A stretch of DNA of 14,097 nt. It comes from SIG603 sp964369225 (GTDB lineage Bacteria > Bacillota > Clostridia > Oscillospirales > Acutalibacteraceae). Within the stretch, counting starts at the first letter, position 1; every line of letters begins with the position of its first letter. A program made the position numbers and the translations under genes. Below the pieces are notes generated by a model. It did no database searches. It worked only from the letters and a program-made list of their open reading frames with translations, and had not been told where the DNA came from. Positions 6,463 to 12,119 of the stretch are shown here, piece after piece. The DNA is taken from positions 1-14,097 of the forward strand of contig CAYJER010000052.1 of the NCBI GenBank assembly GCA_964369225.1, written 5' to 3'.

Positions 6463-6475
6463 AAAGGAGAAAAAA

Positions 6476-7162
6476 GTGAGAGAAGATATTTGTTCTATTC
6501 CAATTAGTGAAGTTTTTGAAGTTAAAACTACTTGTCCTATATGCTCTATGCGTGAAATGCTAGAGACAAGAATGGCAGAATATATTACAGGCGCTGCAAT
6601 GATGGAGCCAGATGTTAGAGTTATGACAAATAAACTGGGCTTTTGCAAGACGCATTTCGACCAAATACTCGAAAAAGGCAGTAGACTTTCTGTAGCTTTA
6701 ATTCTTGAGAGTTTACTTGACGAAACAAAAAAAGATATTATAAGTTCTTCTGCTAAAAAGACAATAATAGAGGGCAAAAGAAGAGATTCCTCGTGTTTTG
6801 TGTGCGAGAATATAGACAAAAATATGCTAAGTCTATGCAGTAACATGCTTATTCTTTGGCAAAAAGAAGAAGATTTTAGAAAGCTTTATTCAGAACAAAG
6901 CCATATTTGTGCAAAACATTACCCTTTTATTATAGAGCTTGCACAAAAAAAGATTCCAAAAAAGAACGTGCCTGCGTTCACTAAAGTGACAACCCAACTT
7001 TTTGAAAAAAAGATGGATGAAATTAAGGGAGATATTACACATTTTTGCAGAATGTTCGATTATAGGAACGCCGGTGGAGACTGGGGCAACTCAAAAGATT
7101 CGATAGAGAGAGCGATAGAGTTTTTAACAACAAGAAAGGTGAAAAGTGAAGTACAAGATTAA
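6476..7162 (+). CDS. DUF6062-like protein with two CxxC/CxxH modules
   Basis: The product has 228 residues and starts with GTG, with AAAGGAGA (6463-6470) ending 5 bases upstream. Two similar zinc-site-like modules are visible: C20-P-I-C23 with F-C57-K-T-H60, and C107-F-V-C110 with C145-A-K-H148. Metal binding is likely but unproven. The C-terminus carries PKKNVPAF (161-168), DYRNAGGDWGNSKDS (195-209) and IERAIEFLT, as I recall from the Firmicute DUF6062 family, whose function is unknown. There is no signal peptide or membrane segment, so it is probably cytoplasmic. The gene overlaps the following DNA glycosylase gene by 17 bases, so the two are translated together and may share a process such as response to DNA or oxidative damage; that link is inference. 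The DnaA-box cluster lies about 300 bp upstream. Confidence 0.75.
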   Translation: MREDICSIPISEVFEVKTTCPICSMREMLETRMAEYITGAAMMEPDVRVMTNKLGFCKTHFDQILEKGSRLSVALILESLLDETKKDIISSSAKKTIIEGKRRDSSCFVCENIDKNMLSLCSNMLILWQKEEDFRKLYSEQSHICAKHYPFIIELAQKKIPKKNVPAFTKVTTQLFEKKMDEIKGDITHFCRMFDYRNAGGDWGNSKDSIERAIEFLTTRKVKSEVQD

Positions 7163-7943
7163 TCAAGAGGACTTTGACCTTGAACAAACCTTAGATTGTG
7201 GACAATGTTTTAGGTTTGTAAAAAAAGAAGACTATTTCGAGGGTATGGCATTCTCGAAAATACTTAAAATAAAAAGAGATGGCGATTTTATTGAATTAGA
7301 CTGTGACGAAAAAGATTTTGAAGAAATTTGGAAAAATTATTTTGATTTTGACACAAACTATGCTATAATAAAAAGAGAGCTTGAAAATTTTAGCCCTATT
7401 ATGAAAGATGCAATCAATTTTGCACCAGGAATTAGAATTTTAAAGCAAGATCCATGGGAGGCTCTTTGCTCTTTTATTATATCCCAAAACAATAATATTC
7501 CACGAATTAAAGGAATTATTTCAAGGCTATGTGAGAATTTCGGTGAAAAAATAGGTGAATTTTACAGTTTTCCTAAGCCTGAAAAAATTGCTAGTCTAAC
7601 TGCCCAGGATTTAGAGCCAATCAAAAGCGGATTTAGGGCTAAATATATTCTTGATGCGGCAAAAACTGCAACTCAAACAGATTTAAACCAGATTTACACT
7701 ATGCCTATAGATGAAGCTAGGGCAGAGCTTATGAAAATTAAAGGAGTCGGGCCTAAGGTTGCTGAATGTGTCCTTCTTTATGGATTTCATAGAACAGAGT
7801 GTTTTCCGCTAGACGTTTGGATGAAAAGGGCTATGGAAGTTTTGTTTCCGCAAAATAAGCCCGAAGACTTTGGTCTGAATGCTGGAATAGCACAGCAATA
7901 TATATTCCATTATAGCAGAATGAACGCAAATTTATTTGATTAA
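7146..7943 (+). CDS. ogg: 8-oxoguanine DNA glycosylase/AP lyase, OGG1 type
   Basis: This enzyme removes 8-oxoguanine from DNA and nicks the abasic site, the first step of base excision repair of oxidised guanine. The 265-residue product has the OGG N-terminal domain, with LDCGQCFRF (16-24), and then the HhH-GPD fold: SQNNNIPRI (113-121), the helix-hairpin-helix IKGVGPKVAECV (198-209) with K204 in the place of the catalytic lysine, and PLDVWMKR (221-228) with D223 as the conserved aspartate. All key residues are present, so it should be active. The GTG start overlaps the upstream gene by 17 bases; AAAGG (7135-7139) lies 6 bases before it. It is the last gene of this operon. A cryptic family A arm begins 14 bases after the stop. 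Confidence 0.93.
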   Translation: MKYKINQEDFDLEQTLDCGQCFRFVKKEDYFEGMAFSKILKIKRDGDFIELDCDEKDFEEIWKNYFDFDTNYAIIKRELENFSPIMKDAINFAPGIRILKQDPWEALCSFIISQNNNIPRIKGIISRLCENFGEKIGEFYSFPKPEKIASLTAQDLEPIKSGFRAKYILDAAKTATQTDLNQIYTMPIDEARAELMKIKGVGPKVAECVLLYGFHRTECFPLDVWMKRAMEVLFPQNKPEDFGLNAGIAQQYIFHYSRMNANLFD

Positions 7944-7956
7944 TTTTGTTAAAATT

Positions 7957-8141
7957 TGTAGGGGCGGATATAGAATCCAGACCTGCCTCTTACGATTTTA
8001 AATTAATAATTAATTCGTTAAAACGCACAAATTGATGTAGGGGACGGGTTTTCCGTCCCGTGGAAATTTAGCTAAAACCTCTAGTTTTTCGGGACGGAAA
8101 ACCCGTCCCCTACATGGTTAAATTCGCTAAGAGGCACGTCT
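7957..8141. repeat. Family A repeat cluster with 26-bp perfect inverted repeat
   Basis: A full two-arm unit is flanked by AATTAATTCGTTAAA-like DNA on the left and CTAAGAGGCACGTCT on the right, the same flanks as the 1621-1702 copy. Bases 8035-8060 are the exact reverse complement of 8090-8115 (26 of 26), with a 29-base loop that resembles the other copy's loop (AAATTTAG). The core is GACGGGTTTTCCGTC rather than GGCGGATATTATCCGCC. Just to the left is a broken arm, TGTAGGGGCGGATAT (7957-7971), followed by AGACCTGCCTCTTACGATTT, which resembles the reversed right flank. This fills most of the 366-bp gap between the glycosylase gene and ftsE. No gene is seen in it. Confidence 0.75.
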
Positions 8142-8208
8142 GCACGGAGACCCTCCCCTGCAATCAGTTTTAAAGTTTTGAATTTTACAAGAAACTGATG
8201 TAAAGCAT

Positions 8209-8237
8209 TTGACAATTTGCGTTATCTGTGTTAAAAT
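8209..8237 (+). promoter_or_regulatory. Strong sigma-A promoter of ftsEX
   Basis: A perfect TTGACA (8209-8214), a 17-base spacer and TAAAAT (8232-8237), with TGT before the -10 (extended -10). Transcription would begin near 8244, giving a leader of about 66 bases. Confidence 0.8.
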
Positions 8238-8309
8238 AATACATAATGTAACAGTTATTACAAAATAGTTACAAAACCATTAATTAGAAAGTTATACCAA
8301 GGTGATAAA

Positions 8310-9188
8310 ATGATTGAATTTCGAGACGTGTCGAAAGTTTATGCAAACGGAACAGAGGCTTTGCATAACGTCAACTTAAACATAGAAAAAGGTGAATTTG
8401 TATTTATTGTTGGTTCGTCAGGAGCCGGCAAGAGTACATTCTTAAAATTATTGATGTGCGAGGAAAAACCAAACAGCGGAGAGATATTTTTTGACGGAAA
8501 GAAAATTTCAAATGTTAAAAAAAGGAAAGTTCCATATGTCAGAAGAAGAATGGGAATAGTTTTCCAAGATTTTAGACTTATTAATGACATGAGCGTTTAC
8601 GACAACGTAGCTTTTGCAATGCGTGTTGTAGGTGCTAAAGGAAAAGATATAAAGAAGCGTGTGCCATACATATTAAGTCTTGTAGGTTTACAACATAAGG
8701 CAAAAAACTTGCCTACAGAGCTTTCTGGTGGCGAAAGACAGCGTGTAAGTTTAGCAAGGGCGTTAGTAAACAACCCTGCAACTATTATTGCGGACGAGCC
8801 TACAGGAAACATAGACCCAGCTTTATCTTTTGAGATAGTTGACCTATTAAACGAGATAAATCGTCAAGGCACAACCATACTTATGGTAACTCATGAACAT
8901 TCATTAGTTAAGCATTTCCACAAAAGAATTATACAAATTCATGGTGGTAAAGTTGTAGCAGACACGGCAGAAATCCAAAGTGAGTCTACCGAAAGACTGT
9001 ATAGTGATACCGAAATAATATCAGACTTAATTTCTGAAAGAGAAGACGAAAACCTAGCTTTAAATGCAGAACCCGAGGATGACTATATACCAGAGAGTAT
9101 AGATATAGACAATTTCTTAAAAAATGGAGAATTAGTACAAAAATCTGAGTCACTCGAGCCACAAAAACTAACGGAGGACAGAGGATGA
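8310..9188 (+). CDS. ftsE: Cell division ATP-binding protein FtsE, with acidic C-terminal tail
   Basis: FtsE is the ATPase of FtsEX, a type VII ABC system that does not transport but signals across the membrane to activate peptidoglycan hydrolases. Seen in order: Walker A GSSGAGKST (35-43), Q-loop Q86 in FQDFRL, ABC signature LSGGERQR (138-145), Walker B TIIADEP (158-164) and switch histidine H195. The ATPase core ends near residue 217, close to the usual family length. The protein then continues for about 75 residues rich in E, D and S (for example EPEDDYIPESIDID), ending at 292. Most FtsE proteins lack such a tail. AAGGTGA (8299-8305) is the ribosome site. The stop overlaps the ftsX start as ATGA. 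Confidence 0.96.
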   Translation: MIEFRDVSKVYANGTEALHNVNLNIEKGEFVFIVGSSGAGKSTFLKLLMCEEKPNSGEIFFDGKKISNVKKRKVPYVRRRMGIVFQDFRLINDMSVYDNVAFAMRVVGAKGKDIKKRVPYILSLVGLQHKAKNLPTELSGGERQRVSLARALVNNPATIIADEPTGNIDPALSFEIVDLLNEINRQGTTILMVTHEHSLVKHFHKRIIQIHGGKVVADTAEIQSESTERLYSDTEIISDLISEREDENLALNAEPEDDYIPESIDIDNFLKNGELVQKSESLEPQKLTEDRG

Positions 9189-10081
9189 GAAATTTTATGT
9201 ATTTATTTGGGCAAGGCCTAAAAAGTTTTTGGAAAAATAGAACCATGAGCTTAGCCTCTATAGTAGTTTTAGTTTCGTGTCTGCTTTTAACAGGTGCGGC
9301 ACTTATGTTTAGCCTAAACATGGAAAGCATAATGTCAAGCATTGAAGACGGAAACGCTGTTACCGTTTATTTAAATGCAGAAACACCTAAACTTACTTCT
9401 ATAGAAGTAGGCGAGCAATTAAGAGATCTTGAAAATGTATCAGAATGTACATATATTCCTGGCGAGGAAGCACTTCAAGAAGTTATTAAAGACTTAGGCG
9501 AAGATGGTAGTATTTTAGACGGCGTTGGAAACTTTATGCCAGATGCCTATGAGATTACTCTTATAGACCTTGATTCTTATCAAATGACTATTGATGAAAT
9601 AATGAAGATAGAAAGTGTTGATAAAATTAGCGATTATTCAGAGATAGCACAAGTGCTTTCAGACCTTGACGTACTTGTAACCTATGGTAGCCTTGCTATA
9701 ATCATAATATTGGCAGTAGCATCATTGTTTATTATTTCAAACACACTAAAAGTAACAATGTTCTCAAGAAGAATTGAGATTAATATTATGAAATCAGTTG
9801 GAGCTACAAACGCATTTATACGTTTCCCATTCTTTATAGAGGGTTTATTTATAGGCTTGCTTTCGGGTGCATTAGCTGGTTTTGGACTATATTTTGCATA
9901 TATAGAAATAGCCAAACAGGTTTATAGTCTTCTACCATTCATCGATATTATAGATATCACTAATCTACAAATGGAGTTGATTTTAGCCTATTCTGGTGCA
10001 GGAGTTCTATTTGGTATGGTAGGTAGCCTTATCTCTATAAGTAGATACCTAAAAAGAGAAGGCGAAAAGGCGATAGTTTAA
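9185..10081 (+). CDS. ftsX: Cell division permease-like protein FtsX
   Basis: FtsX is the membrane half of FtsEX; its extracellular loop binds wall hydrolases or their adaptors. The 298-residue product has the standard plan: a cytoplasmic N-terminus with FGQGLKSFWKNRTMSLAS (8-25), membrane segment 1 (about 23-44), a large extracellular loop (about 45-165), then membrane segments 2 (168-187), 3 (217-239) and 4 (264-286). EINIMKSVGATNAFIRFPF (198-216), in the cytoplasmic loop between segments 2 and 3, is the typical FtsX signature and the coupling site to FtsE. It is translationally coupled to ftsE by a 4-base overlap. The M23 or NlpC/P60 hydrolase and S41 protease genes often found downstream in Firmicutes are absent; the next gene, mntP, is convergent. 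Confidence 0.95.
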   Translation: MRNFMYLFGQGLKSFWKNRTMSLASIVVLVSCLLLTGAALMFSLNMESIMSSIEDGNAVTVYLNAETPKLTSIEVGEQLRDLENVSECTYIPGEEALQEVIKDLGEDGSILDGVGNFMPDAYEITLIDLDSYQMTIDEIMKIESVDKISDYSEIAQVLSDLDVLVTYGSLAIIIILAVASLFIISNTLKVTMFSRRIEINIMKSVGATNAFIRFPFFIEGLFIGLLSGALAGFGLYFAYIEIAKQVYSLLPFIDIIDITNLQMELILAYSGAGVLFGMVGSLISISRYLKREGEKAIV

Positions 10082-10099
10082 TTAAAATATTAAAATTTG

Positions 10100-10127
10100 T
10101 AAGGGCGGTCATGTGCGACCGCCCTTA
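10100..10127. repeat. Family A-like hairpin after ftsX
   Basis: TAAGGGCGGTC (10100-10110) pairs perfectly with GACCGCCCTTA (10117-10127), an 11-bp stem with a 6-base loop, preceded by TTTG. It starts 19 bases after the ftsX stop and may help define the 3' end of the ftsEX mRNA. A T-tract is lacking, so I do not call it an intrinsic terminator. Confidence 0.6.
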
Positions 10128-10147
10128 TTAAGCAATTGTAGTATTTG

Positions 10148-10240
10148 ATTGTAGGGGAAGGTCTTATGCTTAGTGAAAAGTGAAAAATGAAGAGTGAAAA
10201 GTTCATGTGAAAATCCTTGCGGATTTTTTGATTAAAGACT
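10148..10240 (+). repeat. Family B dispersed repeat, copy 2
   Basis: The unit starts ATTGTAGGGGAAGGTCTTATG, runs through GTGAAAAGTGAAAAATGAAG and ends with GTGAAAATCC-TTGC-GGATTTTTTGATTAAAG. It is nearly identical to 2902-2995. It lies between the convergent ftsX and mntP genes. Confidence 0.8.
10210..10229 (+). terminator. Weak intrinsic terminator carried by the family B repeat
   Basis: AAAATCC (10210-10216), loop TTGC, GGATTTT (10221-10227), running into further Ts. The stem is short and A/T-rich but the U-run is good. As the repeat sits between convergent genes, it could end ftsEX transcription and, less well, mntP transcription. Confidence 0.45.
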
Positions 10241-10252
10241 CCTTAAACAAAT

Positions 10253-10819
10253 TTATTGAAAAAACAAATGCTCAATTAAAATCTTTGTTCCAATTAAAAA
10301 TAAAATAATTCCGCCTACTGCTTCGGTGTTAAGTTTAAACTTAGCACCGAATTTTTTTCCGATTAAAATAGCTAAAAGGCTTAATACAAAACAAATAATT
10401 CCAATACAAGCTACAGCAAAATATATGTTTATGTCTGGCAAAACCGCAAAACTTATACCAACTGCAAGTGCGTCTATACTTGTAGCTATGCTCATAAGCC
10501 ATATAGTAGCCATTGAAAGCTTTTGCTTTGGTTTGATTTCATCTTCATTTTTAAACGAGTCGAATGTCATTTTTCCGCCTAAAAAAGCTAGTATTAAAAA
10601 AGCAATCCAATGATCTACACTTGCTATGTACTGCTCTAGGCTAATTCCACAAAGCCAGCCTAAAAAAGGCATGACAGCCTGAAATAAACCAAAATTTAAG
10701 GCAATAATAAAACTATACCTAATTGTTAATTGCTTACAGCTTATTCCTTGACATAGGGCAACTGTAAAGGCATCCATTGCAAGGGCTATGGATATTAAAA
10801 TAATCTCTAAAATTGACAT
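10253..10819 (-). CDS. mntP: Manganese efflux pump MntP
   Basis: MntP exports Mn2+ and protects against manganese overload. The 188-residue product is nearly all membrane, with about six helices in two related halves. Each half carries the family motif with a conserved aspartate: ALAMDAFTVALCQG (D16) and ATSIDALAVGISFA (D116). The C-terminus GGIILFLIGTKILIEHL is typical. Length and motifs fit the family well. The start is the ATG at 10819, with AAAGG (10827-10831) 7 bases upstream. The MFS gene diverges only 21 bases away, so the mntP promoter and any leader must lie inside that gene's 5' end; I see no room for a separate yybP-ykoY manganese riboswitch in the gap. Confidence 0.93.
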   Translation of the reverse strand: MSILEIILISIALAMDAFTVALCQGISCKQLTIRYSFIIALNFGLFQAVMPFLGWLCGISLEQYIASVDHWIAFLILAFLGGKMTFDSFKNEDEIKPKQKLSMATIWLMSIATSIDALAVGISFAVLPDINIYFAVACIGIICFVLSLLAILIGKKFGAKFKLNTEAVGGIILFLIGTKILIEHLFFQ

Positions 10820-10840
10820 AATAGTACCTTTCTTTATTAA

Positions 10841-11986
10841 ATGGTGGTGATTTTAATTCAATATAAAAACTATATTTTGCTTTTGATAATTACGCTAATA
10901 GGCAACATTCAAAACCAGTTAATCAACCCTATAATTACTTCTTATTGCAAAACTATTGGAATTGAAGCTACAATTGGTTCATATGTATTTGCATTTTTTG
11001 TTGTAGGTTCGCTTGTTTCAAGGTTTATAATCAATAGATTTTACAAATTTACAGGCTATAAAATAATAATATTGTGTAGTTATATACTTATGACAATTAG
11101 CTGTGCTTTATACAGTGTTGTTGCAGACAATTACTACTTTATTTTTTTAGTCAGGTTTATTCACGGATTTAGCTTTGCACTTTCCACAACTGCGTTAATG
11201 GCTTATATCAGTCATTTTATAGACGCTAAAAACCTTAGAATTGGCATGGGAATTTTTGGTTTAGGGCAGGTTTTATCGGTTGCATTAGGTCCTTTTTTTG
11301 CGCTGTTTATTTCTGATAAATTTGGTTTTAACTTTTTATTTTTAGGTTCAGCTACTTTAAACAGTCTTGGAATTGTCCTAATATTTTTTGTTAGCAATGT
11401 TGATGAAAGACAAATTATTAAGTCAGTATTCTGCAAAAAAATTATCAGACTATCATTATACGCTTTTTTATTGTTTTTTGTCAATAGTTTAGAGTCGGCT
11501 TATATTATTTTATATTCTAAAAGTATCGGCATAACTAACATGTGGATATACTTCTTAGTTTCGGCAATTTTTATGCTTATTTCAAGACTATTTGTTCAGA
11601 AAATATCGACTAAAATAGGCTTTATTTTAAACATTAAAATCAACTTTATGATACTAGCCTTAAGCTTCATATTAATCATTTTAGCTAACTTTATTTTATA
11701 TAAAAATTTGGTAATTTTTACTGCTGGAGGCTTAAAAGGTTTCTCTCATGCACTTATTTTAACAAATTTACAAACCGAAAGTATTAAAAGAGTAGACACT
11801 AACGAAAGAGCCGTTGCTAGCTCAACATTCTATATTTTTTGCGACTTAGGCATGATTAGTTCACTGCTAATTTCCTCATTGTTTAGTGATAATTTTATTA
11901 TGATTTTTGCACTGGCTGTTCCAACTTTGTTAATATCTTTAATAGTTATAAAAAATAATTCAAAAATAACACAAAATTCCATATAA
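10841..11986 (+). CDS. Major facilitator superfamily transporter
   Basis: A 381-residue integral membrane protein with about 12 hydrophobic segments, which fits an MFS permease. Visible family signs: SRFIINRFYKFTGYK (60-74, a weak motif A), LVRFIHGFSFALSTTALMAY (103-122), GMGIFGLGQVLSVALGP (135-151), a central break with charged residues around 187-200, and GLKGFSHALILTNL with ERAVASSTF (297-310 and 322-330) in the second half. Substrate unknown; it could be a drug or metabolite exporter. The gene looks more A/T-rich than its neighbours. The start is uncertain: ATG 10841 has no ribosome site before it, while GGTGGTGA lies just inside the frame (10843-10850) and includes two GTG codons (10844, 10847). 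Close divergence from mntP may mean shared control, but that is inference. Confidence 0.85.
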   Translation: MVVILIQYKNYILLLIITLIGNIQNQLINPIITSYCKTIGIEATIGSYVFAFFVVGSLVSRFIINRFYKFTGYKIIILCSYILMTISCALYSVVADNYYFIFLVRFIHGFSFALSTTALMAYISHFIDAKNLRIGMGIFGLGQVLSVALGPFFALFISDKFGFNFLFLGSATLNSLGIVLIFFVSNVDERQIIKSVFCKKIIRLSLYAFLLFFVNSLESAYIILYSKSIGITNMWIYFLVSAIFMLISRLFVQKISTKIGFILNIKINFMILALSFILIILANFILYKNLVIFTAGGLKGFSHALILTNLQTESIKRVDTNERAVASSTFYIFCDLGMISSLLISSLFSDNFIMIFALAVPTLLISLIVIKNNSKITQNSI

Positions 11987-11999
11987 ATAACACAATACT

Positions 12000-12031
12000 A
12001 TATATCTTTTTTTTAAGATATATGTTATAAT
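12000..12031 (+). promoter_or_regulatory. Extended -10 promoter with overlapping palindrome
   Basis: TGTTATAAT (12023-12031) is an extended -10 with a consensus TATAAT (12026-12031). There is no good -35 at the right distance. That place is taken by a palindrome, ATATATCTT (12000-12008) and AAGATATAT (12015-12023), around six Ts. The palindrome may be an operator or a weak end for the MFS transcript. The leader from about 12038 to the start at 12120 holds no other structure that I can see. Confidence 0.5.
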
Positions 12032-12119
12032 GTTTGAAATGGTGTATGTCTATAAAAAGAACTGTAAAAGTATTGATTACAATTGACAAAAACCACAAAA
12101 TTTTTTTTGGAGGATTTCT

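Noticed and set aside
10100..10127. Hairpin after ftsX as a classical Rho-independent terminator.
   Set aside because: The stem is strong but is followed by TTAAGC and not a T-tract; it fits better as a family A repeat.
10813..10818. TTGACA as the -35 of the MFS gene.
   Set aside because: The matching -10 position is ATTAAA, and transcription would start inside the MFS coding frame.
10820..10840. A yybP-ykoY manganese riboswitch ahead of mntP.
   Set aside because: Only 21 bases separate mntP from the divergent gene, and I saw no aptamer-like structure in the adjoining DNA.
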